The notes: generated by a model from the letters alone, not told the origin. A stretch of 64,000 bases of DNA from Vulcanimicrobiota bacterium (GCA_027452165.1 DAIDGX010000019.1:1-64000); one strand, 5' to 3'. Numbered from the stretch's first letter, positions 17,744 to 27,918 are shown. Numbers and translations: made by a program.

Positions 17744-19276
17744 TTAGGGAATCTGCGCTTGGATGCCATAGCTGAACCGGCGTTCCGGTTGGTTGAGCGC
17801 GCGCTCACCCGCAAAGAGTTCGAGCCCCTTGGTGAGGTGAACGCTTCCGTAGAGATCGACGAGCGGATGGCGCGGATTGTAGATGCGGCTATCGAGACCG
17901 AAGAGCTTGGTGTCGTACCCGGCAAGCACCCCGAGTTGCGAGTAAAGCACGCCGCCCCCAACGTGAAGGTCTTGCCCCATCTTCTTTAACAGCGCGAGGT
18001 TCGTCGTCGTGTGGCCGCCGATGTCGTTCGCGCCGACGAACAAGCTCGTCGTCGCTTTGGGGAGCACGATGGCATTGAGGTCGGTTTGCGGTCCCCGGTC
18101 GGCACTGTAAAGCGCGTTCGGGCAACACACCGTCTGCCTGGAGAGGCCGCTGATGCGCAGTTGGATCGCGATCAGGCTCGTCGCTACCCGCGCGAGCTTG
18201 TTGCGAATCTCTATACGCCGCTGCTGCGGGGTCGGCGTTGGGCCCAGTACCGGAGGTGCGCTCGCAACGGGCACCGGCGTTGCGTGTGCATCCACGCCGT
18301 ACACACTGCTCGTGCCCCCAAGCGCACCGAGCAGCGAGTTTGCGCGCTGCATCGTTGCGTCGAGATTAGCGATCGTGTTCTTGACCTGCATTTGCGTCTG
18401 TTTGTCACCCGTCATCGTTTGCAGGTCGTGCGTGATATCGGCGATGTTCTTCGTGGTTGAGGCGATATTCTTGGTCGTATCGAGCACGCTCTTCTTGAGA
18501 CTCGGGTCCGTGGCGATGCTCTTGAGCGATGTCATCGATTGATCGAGTGCCTGCGATGTTTCATCGAAACGCGCAAGGATGGTCGAAATACGGCTCGCGT
18601 TCAACTGGGTGGTGCGATTGAGCGTACCGGTGAGCGCGACGATGTTGGCGCTTGCTTGCGCCAAGCTTGCCTGCAGCGAAGCGGACATGGTGGTAACGGC
18701 GGAGCGGGCCTGAGACGTCAGGTCGTTGGCATTGTCGAGCGTCTCTTGCATCGCGGCAAGCAGTTGCGGCTCGCTGCGTTGCAGTTGTGCGAGCATAGCG
18801 TCAAGGCGCTGAATCTCGCCTTGCCCTTCTTGCAAGAGATCGGCGATCGTTGCGGTGTTCGTGCCGTACGGCTGGTCGGCGACCGGCAATACGCGACGCG
18901 CCAATACCTTGACCTGCGGCATGTCACCATCGGCTTCGGGCGTGACGACGGGAGGCACGATGAGGAGGCTTGGATCGCCGGTAAGCGGAGCTTGAATCAG
19001 GAAGCGCGAGTCGCGCGGAATGCGAATGTCGCGGTTGACAGCGAGGATGACATCGACCGAATTATCGGGCAAGAGGACGATCGAATCGACCGTGCCGACG
19101 GTGACGCCGCTGAAATAGACGAGGGCCCCCGAATGCAGTCCGGCGGCCGAGCGAAAATGGATACCCGTCTGGTACCCGCTGTGCCGCGTGCCGAAATTCG
19201 TAATCACGTAGAACACGCCGAAGAGCAACAGCAGCGCGACCAGCGCGAAGGCTCCCACCTGTGCCTGTTTACTCAT
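17744..19276 (-). CDS. mlaD: MlaD/MCE domain lipid transport protein
   Basis: The 510-residue protein has an N-terminal membrane anchor (about 8-27) and one MCE domain at about 38-115 (RSAAGLHSGALVYFSGVTVG). A long helical region (150-320) rich in Gln, Asp and Thr follows, then a C-terminal domain ending in beta strands. MCE proteins form hexameric channels or tubes that carry phospholipids between membranes and work with an MlaE permease and an MlaF ATPase, both encoded just upstream. It is far longer than E. coli MlaD (about 180 residues), so the extended helix could make a longer bridge, as in PqiB/YebT-like proteins. Confidence 0.85.
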   Translation of the reverse strand: MSKQAQVGAFALVALLLLFGVFYVITNFGTRHSGYQTGIHFRSAAGLHSGALVYFSGVTVGTVDSIVLLPDNSVDVILAVNRDIRIPRDSRFLIQAPLTGDPSLLIVPPVVTPEADGDMPQVKVLARRVLPVADQPYGTNTATIADLLQEGQGEIQRLDAMLAQLQRSEPQLLAAMQETLDNANDLTSQARSAVTTMSASLQASLAQASANIVALTGTLNRTTQLNASRISTILARFDETSQALDQSMTSLKSIATDPSLKKSVLDTTKNIASTTKNIADITHDLQTMTGDKQTQMQVKNTIANLDATMQRANSLLGALGGTSSVYGVDAHATPVPVASAPPVLGPTPTPQQRRIEIRNKLARVATSLIAIQLRISGLSRQTVCCPNALYSADRGPQTDLNAIVLPKATTSLFVGANDIGGHTTTNLALLKKMGQDLHVGGGVLYSQLGVLAGYDTKLFGLDSRIYNPRHPLVDLYGSVHLTKGLELFAGERALNQPERRFSYGIQAQIP

Positions 19277-19452
19277 CGCTCACTACATACTCCGCGCTCA
19301 TGCGCAAGCCCCGCACAGCGCGAAATGCGCAACCACGGGCTTCGGTTCCGGGCGCGGTGCCCCGGCTGCCGCCGGCGGACGCCCGAGCCTCCGGTCCGAA
19401 GCGAGACGCCGGGTGGCAACGTCGCGGCGTAGGCGCAGAGAAGGAACGGTTG

Positions 19453-20208
19453 CTATATGGGAATTGGGCCTACTTCCGACCCCTCGAGGAACTGCTGCAC
19501 GAGCGGATTGCTAGACGTACGAATCTCGTCCACCGTTCCATACGCAATGATCGCGCCTTCGAAAAGCATCGCGACGTAGTCTGCCATCATGTAAATCGAC
19601 TGCAAGTCGTGCGAGATGACGACCGCCGTACCGTTGAGCTTGTTGCGCAAGCGCACGATCGTATCGGTAATGAGGTGCGTGACGATGGGATCGAGGCCGG
19701 TGGTGGGTTCGTCGTAGAGTACGAGTTCGGGGCGCGTCACGATCGCGCGAGCGAAGCCGGCGCGTTTGAGCATACCGCCGGAGAGCTCGCTTGGCATGTT
19801 ATCGTAGGTCGAACCGAGGCCGACGCTTTCGAGCGCGTCGAGGACGATCTTGCGGATCGCGTCATCGTGCAGGCGGGTATGCTCGCGTAGCGGGAGTGCG
19901 ACGTTCTCACCGACCGTGAGACTGTCGAGCAGCGCCGCGAATTGAAACGAAAGGCTCACTTTGCGCCGAATCTCGTTGAGTTCGCGTTCGGGCATATGAC
20001 AGATATCGTGCTCGCGCAGGTACACATGTCCCGCATCGGGCCGTCGCAGGCCGTCGATCAGTCGTAGGATCGTGGATTTGCCCGCCCCGGAAAGCCCGAT
20101 GATACAGGTGATGGCGCCCTCGACGATATCGAGACTGCAGTTGCGCAGGATGACCCGCTCGCCATACTGGAGCGAAACGCCATCGAGCCGGGCCACGATT
20201 GCCGCCAT
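19453..20208 (-). CDS. mlaF: MlaF-type ABC transporter ATPase
   Basis: The 251-residue ATPase has Walker A GLSGAGKST at 38-46, signature LSGGMLKRAGFARA at 142-155 and Walker B LVLYDEPTTGLDP at 162-174. LSGGM, with Met instead of Gln, is typical of the MlaF/MceG subfamily. The start is the ATG at 20208, which overlaps the mlaE stop as TGATG; a longer frame to 20478 is an extension over mlaE without homology. It powers lipid transport through MlaE and MlaD. A 176-bp gap separates it from mlaD, the only sizeable gap in this operon. Confidence 0.9.
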   Translation of the reverse strand: MAAIVARLDGVSLQYGERVILRNCSLDIVEGAITCIIGLSGAGKSTILRLIDGLRRPDAGHVYLREHDICHMPERELNEIRRKVSLSFQFAALLDSLTVGENVALPLREHTRLHDDAIRKIVLDALESVGLGSTYDNMPSELSGGMLKRAGFARAIVTRPELVLYDEPTTGLDPIVTHLITDTIVRLRNKLNGTAVVISHDLQSIYMMADYVAMLFEGAIIAYGTVDEIRTSSNPLVQQFLEGSEVGPIPI

Positions 20209-20984
20209 CAGTGCCCGCCGAAGAGGACGAACGAGAGCGCGAAGTTCGAGACGAAGATCATGATGATCGAGATGACGACGGCCCCGGTGGTCGCTTTGCC
20301 GACGCCGGCGGCGCCCCCACGCGTCGAGAGCCCTTGATAGGCGCCGACAAGCGCGATGATCACGGCAAACACGAGGGACTTCACGAGCCCCTTCACGATG
20401 TCTTCGAAACCGATCGCTTGGCGCGCGGATGCGATAAACGAATCGCTTGAAATGTGGGCATAGGTTTGTGCGATCCACATGCCGCCTGCAATCGACACGA
20501 CGTCGGCAAAAATCGTCAGGAGTGGAAGCATCACAAGCATCGCGAGCAAGCGCGGAACCACGAGAAAACGCGTGGGCTCAAGGCCCATCGAGGTGAGCGC
20601 CTCGATCTGCTCGGTGACGACCATCGAACCGATTTCGGCGGCGATCGCCGATCCCACGCGACCGGCGACGACGACCGCCGTTAACATCGGGCCCAGTTCG
20701 CGCACGCTTGCAAACGCGACGGCGCCACCGACGAGGCTGCCGATGCCGAACTGCACGGCCTGTACGGCCGACTCGAGCGAGATGACCATGCCCGTGAAGA
20801 GCGAGGTCAGGATGACGATCGAGATCGATTGGACGCCTAGAAAGTAACACTGGTTGATCGTTTCGATGAAGCGGATACGCATCCGCATCATAAACGAGCC
20901 GGATTCGCCCGCGAGCGTCGTGATGCCGCCCGCATATTCGAGCAGATCGATCGTCGCGCGGCCCACCCGGTCGAGGACCTTCAC
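20208..20984 (-). CDS. mlaE: MlaE-type ABC transporter permease
   Basis: The 258-residue protein has five to six membrane segments and the MlaE signature region around VRELGPMLTAVVVAGRVGSA, followed by EIGSMVVTEQIEALTSMG. It forms the membrane core of a lipid transporter with MlaF and MlaD. It overlaps both neighbours (four bases with the upstream unknown gene, one base with mlaF). No mlaB or mlaC is seen here. Confidence 0.9.
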   Translation of the reverse strand: MKVLDRVGRATIDLLEYAGGITTLAGESGSFMMRMRIRFIETINQCYFLGVQSISIVILTSLFTGMVISLESAVQAVQFGIGSLVGGAVAFASVRELGPMLTAVVVAGRVGSAIAAEIGSMVVTEQIEALTSMGLEPTRFLVVPRLLAMLVMLPLLTIFADVVSIAGGMWIAQTYAHISSDSFIASARQAIGFEDIVKGLVKSLVFAVIIALVGAYQGLSTRGGAAGVGKATTGAVVISIIMIFVSNFALSFVLFGGH

Positions 20985-21316
20985 GCCAAGGACTCTCCCA
21001 GTCTCGCGAGATCATCGAGCACCGATCGCGTGGCCTCGATGCGCTTCACGGCGACGCCGCGTTCGGCGCTGAGGTTGAAGTGAACTTGGTTGATCTGCTC
21101 CAAGCGCTTATCGACATCCCGTAGATGCGTACGTGCTTCGCGTTCGAATCCACGAAAGTACTGTTCGACGGCTCGCAGGTAGCCGGGGCGCTCCGTATCG
21201 GCGCTTCCGGTTTGCAACGCGTGCTCCATGCGCGCTTGCGCGGCTTTGAGCGCACGATCGGTAATGTGGAATTCGGCCACGCGTGCGACGAGTGCCTTGA
21301 GCGCGTCGTCAGACAT
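20981..21316 (-). CDS. Small coiled-coil protein of unknown function between rph and mlaE
   Basis: I do not recognise this 111-residue protein. It is almost entirely helical and charged, with heptad-like stretches ([20 protein letters not shown]), and has no membrane segment or signal. The ATG at 21316 overlaps the end of rph by eight bases, and the stop overlaps the mlaE start, so it is embedded in the operon and likely translated with both. A structural or adaptor role is possible but unsupported. Confidence 0.65.
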   Translation of the reverse strand: MSDDALKALVARVAEFHITDRALKAAQARMEHALQTGSADTERPGYLRAVEQYFRGFEREARTHLRDVDKRLEQINQVHFNLSAERGVAVKRIEATRSVLDDLARLGESLA

Positions 21317-22067
21317 GGGCTTTCTGCTCTTCACCGACGCCCGCCGCTCGAAGGGCGGCGCGTTGTGCGTTGAATAGCTCGCGAATGCCGCCTTCGGCCA
21401 GGGCCAGGAGCTGATCGAGCTCGGAGCGGTCGAAGGGCTCGGCCTCCGCCGTGCCCTGAATCTCGACGAATTTTCCGGCATCGGTCATGAAGACGTTCAT
21501 GTCGGTATGCGCGTTGGAATCTTCGTCGTAGGCGAGGTCGAGCAGCGGTAGGCCGCGCACGATGCCGACGCTTGTTGCGGCGATAAGGCCGGTCAGCGGC
21601 GAGCGGGCGCCCCGCAGTTCCGGGACCTGCGCGAGCGCGAGGGCGAGCGCAACGTAGGCACCGGTGACCGAGGCGGTACGCGTGCCGCCGTCGGCCTGGA
21701 TCACGTCGCAATCGATCCATACCGTGCGTTCGCCCAGCTTCGCAAAATCGGTTACCGCGCGCAGGGCGCGGCCGATGATGCGCTGGATCTCGTGCGTGCG
21801 CCCCCCGACCTTGCCTTTCGTCGCTTCACGCGAGGTGCGATCTTGGGTCGCGCGCGGAAGCATCGAGTACTCCGCCGTCACCCATCCGACACCTTTGCCC
21901 TTGAGCCACTGCGGCACGCGTTCTTCGAGCGTCGCGGCGCAGATCACGCGGGTGTTGCCCACGGAGATCAGCGCACTGCCTTCGGCGTATTTCAGGAAGC
22001 CCGGTTCGATCGTTATCGGGCGCAATTGATCGGGACGCCGTCCGTCGGAGCGGGTCATCTTATTCAA
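21309..22067 (-). CDS. rph: Ribonuclease PH
   Basis: The 252-residue protein spans the RNase PH family: [19 protein letters not shown] at the start, [17 protein letters not shown] in the catalytic domain, and the DADGG-like [17 protein letters not shown] phosphate site. It trims tRNA 3' ends phosphorolytically. That matters here because three of the eight complete tRNA genes in the window lack an encoded CCA. It overlaps glmS by eight bases. Confidence 0.95.
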   Translation of the reverse strand: MNKMTRSDGRRPDQLRPITIEPGFLKYAEGSALISVGNTRVICAATLEERVPQWLKGKGVGWVTAEYSMLPRATQDRTSREATKGKVGGRTHEIQRIIGRALRAVTDFAKLGERTVWIDCDVIQADGGTRTASVTGAYVALALALAQVPELRGARSPLTGLIAATSVGIVRGLPLLDLAYDEDSNAHTDMNVFMTDAGKFVEIQGTAEAEPFDRSELDQLLALAEGGIRELFNAQRAALRAAGVGEEQKAHV

Positions 22068-23901
22068 CCGTCACCGTCTTGGCAAGATTGCGCGGCTGAT
22101 CGACGTCCTTCCCGCCAAGCTCGGCAATGTGATATGCGAGCAGTTGGAGCGGGATGATATTGACGATCGGCGAGAGCAACTCGTCCACGCGCGGTACCCA
22201 AAACACGTGATCGGCAACCTCGGCGGCCTCCCGGTCGCCGTGATTGGCGACGAGAACGATCGGGGCTTCGCGCGCCTTCGACTCCATGAGATTCGAGAGC
22301 ATTTTGTCGCGCACGCGGCCGTCGGTCATCACGCCGATTACCGGCGTCTCGCGGTCGAGCAGGGCGATCGGTCCGTGCTTCATCTCGCCTGCCGCATAGC
22401 CTTCAGCGTGAATGTAGCTGATCTCTTTGAGCTTGAGCGCGCCTTCGAGCGCCGTCGGAAAGTTGACGTAGCGTCCCATGAAGAGACAACTGCGCATGTG
22501 CTGAAGCTTCTTTGCCACCTCGCGAATCGTCTCGGAGGTATCGAGGACGACGTCCACAGATGCCGGGAGCAGTTTCGTATTCTCGCCGATCTCTTTCAAA
22601 CGTGCCGGATCGACGGTTCCACGAACCTTCGCGAGATAGAGCGCAAAGAGCGTCATCGCGGTCAGTTGCGAGACGTATGTCTTGGTCGCGGCGACGCCGA
22701 TCTCGGGGCCACCACGGGTATAGAGCGTTCCATCCGCCAAGCGCGTAAGGTGCGATCCGAGGACGTTGCAGATGCCCAAAATCGTCGTGCCGGCATCCTT
22801 TGCGATACGGACCGCCTCGATCGTGTCCGCCGTCTCACCCGACTGCGACATGGCGATCACGAGCGCCGTCGGATCGATCACCGGGTCGCCGTAACGAAAC
22901 TCGCTTGCCAGCTCCATCTCGACCGGGAGCTTCACGAGCGAGCGCAGCAGGTACATTCCCACCATGCCGGCGTGATAGGCCGTGCCGCACCCGGTGATCG
23001 CGATCTTCGAGATGGCACGCAGTTGCTCGTCGGTCACGCCGCCCAACTCGTGCGCAAGATGCACGTGCCCGCCGTCGTCGATGCGTCCCGCAAGCGTCTC
23101 TTTGATCACCGAGGGCTGCTCGAAGATCTCCTTGAGCATGAAGTGCGCGTAGCCGCTCTTCTCGGCCGAGGTTGCGTCCCAGGTGACCTCGAGCGCGTCG
23201 CGCTCGATCGGGGTTCCGTCGTAGCGCGTGAGGCGATAGCCGTCACGCTCCACCACGACCATCTCGCCTTCTTGGAGAATGATCTCTTTACGCGTGTAGG
23301 GCAGGATCGCGGGGGTGTCCGATGCGACGAACATCTCGCCCTCGCCGATACCGACGACGAGCGGGCTTGCACCGTTTCGAGCGAAGACCAGACGTTCGGG
23401 CTCCTCGCTCGTGATTACGCCGAGCGCATAGGCGCCGATCAGTTCTGCGAGCGACTTCCGGACCGCGACGACGATATCGCCGTCGTAGTGCGCTTCAATC
23501 AGATGCGCGATCACCTCGCTGTCCGTCTCGCTCTTGAAGACGTGCCCGAGCTCGATCAAGCGTGCGCGAAGCGACGCATAGTTCTCGATGATCCCGTTGT
23601 GCACCACGGCGATATCGCCCGTGCAATCCATGTGCGGGTGGGCGTTGGCGTCGTTCGGGCGGCCATGCGTTGCCCAACGGGTGTGCCCGAGACCGACCGT
23701 TCCGGTCAGCCTCGATCCGTTGCGCAGCTTCTCCGCCAGGCGCGAGAGTTTGCCCTCGGCCTTGCTGCCGGTCAACGCGCCATGAGCGTCGATCACGGCG
23801 ACGCCGGCGCTGTCGTACCCGCGGTATTCGAGACGCCCAAGCGAGTCCAATATGATTGGAACGCTATCGCGCTCCCCGATATATCCTACGATCCCACACA
23901 T
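22060..23901 (-). CDS. glmS: Glutamine--fructose-6-phosphate aminotransferase (isomerizing)
   Basis: The 613-residue protein begins [12 protein letters not shown], so Cys2 becomes the N-terminal nucleophile of the glutaminase domain. Two SIS domains follow ([13 protein letters not shown] near 350, then another ending at the typical [14 protein letters not shown]-terminus). It makes glucosamine-6-phosphate for peptidoglycan and lipopolysaccharide. Only 43 bp precede the start, too short for a glmS ribozyme. Confidence 0.97.
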   Translation of the reverse strand: MCGIVGYIGERDSVPIILDSLGRLEYRGYDSAGVAVIDAHGALTGSKAEGKLSRLAEKLRNGSRLTGTVGLGHTRWATHGRPNDANAHPHMDCTGDIAVVHNGIIENYASLRARLIELGHVFKSETDSEVIAHLIEAHYDGDIVVAVRKSLAELIGAYALGVITSEEPERLVFARNGASPLVVGIGEGEMFVASDTPAILPYTRKEIILQEGEMVVVERDGYRLTRYDGTPIERDALEVTWDATSAEKSGYAHFMLKEIFEQPSVIKETLAGRIDDGGHVHLAHELGGVTDEQLRAISKIAITGCGTAYHAGMVGMYLLRSLVKLPVEMELASEFRYGDPVIDPTALVIAMSQSGETADTIEAVRIAKDAGTTILGICNVLGSHLTRLADGTLYTRGGPEIGVAATKTYVSQLTAMTLFALYLAKVRGTVDPARLKEIGENTKLLPASVDVVLDTSETIREVAKKLQHMRSCLFMGRYVNFPTALEGALKLKEISYIHAEGYAAGEMKHGPIALLDRETPVIGVMTDGRVRDKMLSNLMESKAREAPIVLVANHGDREAAEVADHVFWVPRVDELLSPIVNIIPLQLLAYHIAELGGKDVDQPRNLAKTVTVE

Positions 23902-23944
23902 AACGATGCCCTAGTACACGTGCTTTCTGTGACGCCCGGCGAAC

Positions 23945-24217
23945 CTATTTGATTCCCTCTTTGGTGCGATGGTAGGCGATGTGCCCCTCGGCGATCTCGT
24001 CGAGCGCGATCGACACCGGCTTATTGGGGTTGATGTCGTCCTTATCGACGAGCGGCTCGCTCGTAAAGAACTCGCGACGGTCCGACGCCGGAAGTTGCTG
24101 CACGCGAATCCAGTTGTTCAACTGGCGGGCGCGCTTGGTCACGATGTTGACGAGGCTGAATTTCGAGTCGGCGTGCTTGAGCAGCGCGTCGAGGTCTCCG
24201 AAGATGGTCTTACTCAC
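23945..24217 (-). CDS. rpoZ: RNA polymerase omega subunit
   Basis: This 90-residue protein matches omega in size and in the SKFSLVNIVTKRARQLN helix. The stretch PNKPVSIALDEIAEGHIAY is the typical conserved C-terminal part. It begins with GTG and lies 18 bp after gmk, the usual gmk-rpoZ order. A Shine-Dalgarno-like AAGGAA lies upstream. Confidence 0.9.
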   Translation of the reverse strand: MSKTIFGDLDALLKHADSKFSLVNIVTKRARQLNNWIRVQQLPASDRREFFTSEPLVDKDDINPNKPVSIALDEIAEGHIAYHRTKEGIK

Positions 24218-24235
24218 GTGATGTAGGTTCCTTAC

Positions 24236-24856
24236 TTAACTCTGTTCGATGGTGCCGAGTGATTCGTCGCCGAAGCGATGGATGCGGAAACGCTCCGCGT
24301 GCAGAACCGCGCTCAGGTCGCGAACGGCGTTCTGCGAGTTTCCCTGCTCGTTGATCACGAGGTAGTCGAAGCTGCGAATGAACCGCATCTCCTCGCGCGC
24401 GATCTCGAGCCGTCGGGCGATCTCTTCGTTCGTTTCGGTTCGTCTGGCGAGCAACCGCTCGCGCAGGTGCGAGAAGCGATCCGGAACGAGAAAGATCAGG
24501 ACGGCATCCGGAAACGCCGCCTTGATCGCGAGCGCGCCGTTGACCTCGGGCTTCATGATCAAGTCGTACCCTTCGGCAAGGGTCCGCTCGACGAAATCGC
24601 GCGGTGTGCCGTAGAGGTTTCCGTTGTACTCCCGCCACTCGAGAAAGCCGTCGTGCGCTCGGCGCGCTTCGAATGCCTCACGGGTGAGGAAGAAATAATG
24701 CTCGCCGTCGTGTTCGCCCGCGCGCGGTTCGCGTGTGGTCGCCGAGACGGAGTACCGCAGCCGCGGAAGTTGCTCGCGCAGCGCTTCCACGAGCGTGTCC
24801 TTGCCCGCCCCGGAAGGGCCGGAGACGACGAAGAGCAGCCCGGGGCCGGTAATCAA
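24236..24856 (-). CDS. gmk: Guanylate kinase
   Basis: The 206-residue kinase has the P-loop SGPSGAGKDT, the GMP-binding YSVSATTREPRAGEHDG, and EVNGALAIKAAFPDAVLIFL. I choose the TTG at 24856 because it lies five bases after a strong AAGGAG and gives the normal gmk length; the reading frame continues far upstream to 26566 only as a shadow of the acyl-CoA synthetase gene. It phosphorylates GMP to GDP. It diverges from the acyl-CoA synthetase across 75 bp. Confidence 0.95.
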   Translation of the reverse strand: MITGPGLLFVVSGPSGAGKDTLVEALREQLPRLRYSVSATTREPRAGEHDGEHYFFLTREAFEARRAHDGFLEWREYNGNLYGTPRDFVERTLAEGYDLIMKPEVNGALAIKAAFPDAVLIFLVPDRFSHLRERLLARRTETNEEIARRLEIAREEMRFIRSFDYLVINEQGNSQNAVRDLSAVLHAERFRIHRFGDESLGTIEQS

Positions 24857-24869
24857 ACGAACTCCTTGA
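24848..24869 (-). promoter_or_regulatory. Ribosome binding site deciding a TTG start for gmk
   Basis: AAGGAG followed by TTCGT and then TTG on the minus strand. The spacing is ideal and no ATG or GTG is available at family-appropriate length. Confidence 0.75.
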
Positions 24870-24931
24870 GCGAATGGTGGTGAACGAGCGGCATGGAGAG
24901 TTCCGAGCCAGTGAAGAGGAAACCTCGTTGC

Positions 24932-26428
24932 ATGGCCTTGACACTTGCATCCGTGCTCGCGGAGAGCGCGCTTCGGCGCCCCGAGCGGACTGCCCTGATC
25001 TGTGGAACCGAGCGTATCGGCTACGGCCAGCTCTGGGAGGAGGCGCGCCGCTACGGGGCCATGTTTCGGCGGTACGGCGTCGAGCCGGGTGACCGCGTTG
25101 CGATCCTCCTGCCCAACGCTCCCGACTTTCCGCGGGCATATTATGGGGCGCTTGCGATCGGCGCGGTCGTCGTGCCGGTGCATGCGCTGTTGACCGCAAC
25201 GGAGATCGCGTACGTGCTGCGCGACTCCGGCGCGAAGGTGCTCGTCGTCCATCCGCTGCTCGCAGCGGCCGGGGCAGCGGGAGCGGTTGAGGCAGGCGTG
25301 CCGTACGTGCAGGCGCAGGTTCCCGGCGATGAACCGATCGAGCGGATGGTTCAGCGCGCAACCGAGGATGACGCGGTGATCCTCTACACGAGCGGGACCA
25401 CCGGCAAACCCAAAGGGGCGGTACTCACCCAGAGCAACATGGTGCTCAACGCGACCGTCAGCGCCTTCGACCTCTTTGCCCTCTGCGCGGACGACGTCTT
25501 CCTCGGTTCTCTGCCCCTGTTTCACTCCTTCGGTCAGACGTGCGTCATGAACGCGGCCTTCCGGGTGGGCGCGACCGTCGTCCTTCAGCCGCGCTTCGAC
25601 GGGCCCGGGGCGCTCGCATTGATGCTCGCGCATGGGGTGACCGTCTTTGCGGGCGTGCCGACCATGTACATTGCGCTCCTCGACGCCGCACAGCAGCAGC
25701 CGGAACGGCCGGCGCTGCGTCATGCGGTCTCGGGCGGGTCCTCGCTGCCGGCCGCCGTGCTCGAGGCGTTCGAAGGGGTCTTCCGGACGCCGATCTACGA
25801 GGGGTACGGGCTCTCCGAAACGTCGCCGGTGGCAAGCTTCAACCAACGGGACCTCGGGCGCAAGCCCGGCACCGTTGGCGCGGCGATCTGGGGCGTCGAG
25901 CTCGCCGTCGCGCGGCCCGACGTGGAGGATCGCATCGAGATCGTGCCGAGCGGTGAACTCGGGGAGATCGTGATACGCGGGCATTGTGTCTTCAAGGGCT
26001 ACCTGAACAATCCGGAGGCCACGCGTGAGGCGATCGTCGATGGCTGGTTTCGCTCGGGCGATCTCGGGACCCAAGACGACGCCGGGTTCGTCACGATCGT
26101 GGATCGCAAGAAAGACATGATCTTGCGCGGCGGCTTCAACGTCTATCCGCGCGAGGTCGAGGAGGTGCTGATGCGGCATCCCGCCGTCAAGCAGGTTGCC
26201 GTGATCGGGGTGCCTCACGAAACGCATGGCGAGGAGATCGTTGCGGTGGTCGTGCGCGCTGGTGGTGCAGATGACATCGGCGCCGAGGCGATCGTTGCGT
26301 GGTCGCAGCAGCATCTTGGCCGTTACAAATATCCCCGCCACGTGCACTTCGTCGAAGCGATGCCCCTCGGCCCGAGCGGTAAAGTGCTCAAGCGCGAATT
26401 GAAACGCACGATCGTCGCGTCGCGTTGA
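24932..26428 (+). CDS. Long-chain acyl-CoA synthetase / AMP-dependent ligase
   Basis: The 498-residue enzyme has the ANL superfamily motifs: LYTSGTTGKPKGAVLTQ (A3), YEGYGLSETSP (A5), GWFRSGDLGTQDDAGF (A7), DRKKDMILRGGFNVYPREVE (A8) and a C-terminal GPSGKVLKREL with the catalytic Lys. It activates a carboxylic acid through an acyl-adenylate and makes the CoA thioester; the chain length is not deducible. The ATG at 24932 starts the conserved part; an in-frame codon at 24893 would add 13 residues. No beta-oxidation genes lie nearby. Confidence 0.9.
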   Translation: MALTLASVLAESALRRPERTALICGTERIGYGQLWEEARRYGAMFRRYGVEPGDRVAILLPNAPDFPRAYYGALAIGAVVVPVHALLTATEIAYVLRDSGAKVLVVHPLLAAAGAAGAVEAGVPYVQAQVPGDEPIERMVQRATEDDAVILYTSGTTGKPKGAVLTQSNMVLNATVSAFDLFALCADDVFLGSLPLFHSFGQTCVMNAAFRVGATVVLQPRFDGPGALALMLAHGVTVFAGVPTMYIALLDAAQQQPERPALRHAVSGGSSLPAAVLEAFEGVFRTPIYEGYGLSETSPVASFNQRDLGRKPGTVGAAIWGVELAVARPDVEDRIEIVPSGELGEIVIRGHCVFKGYLNNPEATREAIVDGWFRSGDLGTQDDAGFVTIVDRKKDMILRGGFNVYPREVEEVLMRHPAVKQVAVIGVPHETHGEEIVAVVVRAGGADDIGAEAIVAWSQQHLGRYKYPRHVHFVEAMPLGPSGKVLKRELKRTIVASR

Positions 26429-27918
26429 ACGTGCGCACCGACGCACTCCTGATCCGCAGGCTCGCATTCGAACTCGACGCACGCCTTCGGAACGCGAAGC
26501 TGCGCGATCTCGGCGTACTCCCGGATGGGCGCGTCGCGCTTGCGCTCTGGTCGCGTGGCGAGACACACCTCGTCTGTATCGATATCTTCGGCACGCCTCC
26601 GCTCGTGACGATCGAAACGGGTGATCTTCCGATCGCGATCGAGCCCGGCTTCGTGCGCGCCGCGGGCGCGGCGTTGCGCGGAACGTCGTTGCTCGCGGTT
26701 CGCGCGCGCAAGGGAGATCGTCTGCTACGCATGACCTTCGGCGTACGTTCGCGCTTCGGCGTGGGTGAAGAGCTCGATCTCATGATCGAACTCGTTCCGC
26801 GCTTCGGAAACATCGTGCTCCTCAAAGGCGAAACCATCGTCGCGGCCGCGAAAGAATTCACCCTCGCGGAGAACGGTGTGCGCGCGATCGTCGCCGGACA
26901 CCGCTACGAGCTTCCGCCCCTTGCCGCGCGTGCCGCGCTTGCGGCGTCGGCAACACCGGCGGAGCTCGACGACGATACCCGTATGCGCGATCCGCTCTAC
27001 GTTTATCGTCGCGACGGCGCGCTCGTGCAGGCGTATCCCCTACCGCTCGATGGCTACGCCGATGTGCCGTGCACGCGCGAGGCATCACTGCTCGATATCG
27101 TGGGCGAGCGACGCGCGTCCGCGTCCGGCGAAACAGCCGAACGACGCTCGGCGCAGCGCCGGCGTTCCATCGTCAAGCGACTCGACGAACGCGAACGCAA
27201 GGTGCGCTCGGAACGCGCGGCGCTCGACGCCAGGCGCCGCGAAGTCGCCGGGCGTGAGGAACTGCGCGTCCAAGGCGACGCACTCTTCGCCCGCCTACAC
27301 GAGTATGCGAGCCCCGCGGAGCGCGATGCGGCGAAGGAACGCGCGCTCGAGCTGTTTGCCCGTTATAAGAAGCTTGGCGCCTCGCTTCCGCACCTCGACG
27401 GACGCGCGGCTGCCCTCGATGCATCCGTGCAGGCAATCGAGGCGCTGCGTTGGGAGGCCGAACGTGCCGAGGATGCCGACCTCGACGACGTGGAGACCGC
27501 GCTCGAGGCACTCGACACGCGCCGGCCGCAACGCACGCACGGGCGCAAACGGCGCAAGCGCGCTCCGCTTGAGGTGCACACGGAGCACGGATCGCGCATT
27601 CTCGTCGGCCGGTCGCCCGTGGAGAACGCCGAGCTCACTTTTCACGTCGCGCGACCGCACGATCTCTGGTTCCACACGCAAAACATCCCGGGCGCGCACG
27701 TCATCCTGCAGCGCGACGATCGCAGCGATGCGCCCGAGGCCGACGTGCAACGCGCCGCCGAGCTCGCCGCCTTCTTCTCCAAAGCGAAAACGAGCCCCAA
27801 GGTTGCGGTTGACTACACGGAACGAAAGTTCGTTCGCGCGCAGCGCAACGCGCCGCCGGGGCTCGTCTGGTACACGCACCCGCGCACGCTCATCGTCGAG
27901 CCGCGCGCAGAGGGGTGA
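26425..27918 (+). CDS. rqcH: NFACT family ribosome quality-control protein RqcH (Rqc2/FbpA-like)
   Basis: The 497-residue protein has the NFACT-N domain at the N-terminus (TDALLIRRLAFELDARL), a central coiled coil at about 230-350 and the NFACT-R (DUF814) domain with DLWFHTQNIPGAHVIL near residue 413. RqcH binds obstructed large ribosomal subunits and adds C-terminal Ala tails to stalled peptides. It starts inside the previous gene's stop (TTG at 26425; GTG at 26431 also possible). Its stop lies six bases from the convergent sod stop. Confidence 0.9.
   Translation: MNVRTDALLIRRLAFELDARLRNAKLRDLGVLPDGRVALALWSRGETHLVCIDIFGTPPLVTIETGDLPIAIEPGFVRAAGAALRGTSLLAVRARKGDRLLRMTFGVRSRFGVGEELDLMIELVPRFGNIVLLKGETIVAAAKEFTLAENGVRAIVAGHRYELPPLAARAALAASATPAELDDDTRMRDPLYVYRRDGALVQAYPLPLDGYADVPCTREASLLDIVGERRASASGETAERRSAQRRRSIVKRLDERERKVRSERAALDARRREVAGREELRVQGDALFARLHEYASPAERDAAKERALELFARYKKLGASLPHLDGRAAALDASVQAIEALRWEAERAEDADLDDVETALEALDTRRPQRTHGRKRRKRAPLEVHTEHGSRILVGRSPVENAELTFHVARPHDLWFHTQNIPGAHVILQRDDRSDAPEADVQRAAELAAFFSKAKTSPKVAVDYTERKFVRAQRNAPPGLVWYTHPRTLIVEPRAEG

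Noticed and set aside
19400-19440. T-box-like core (GGGTGGCAACG followed by CGCGG) on the plus strand
   Set aside because: The core has an insertion compared with the T-box consensus, no matching stem I or CGTCCC arm is visible, and no plus-strand gene lies downstream; it faces the antisense side of mlaF.
22129-23952. 607-codon open frame opposite glmS
   Set aside because: Antisense shadow of a well-conserved gene; no family character.
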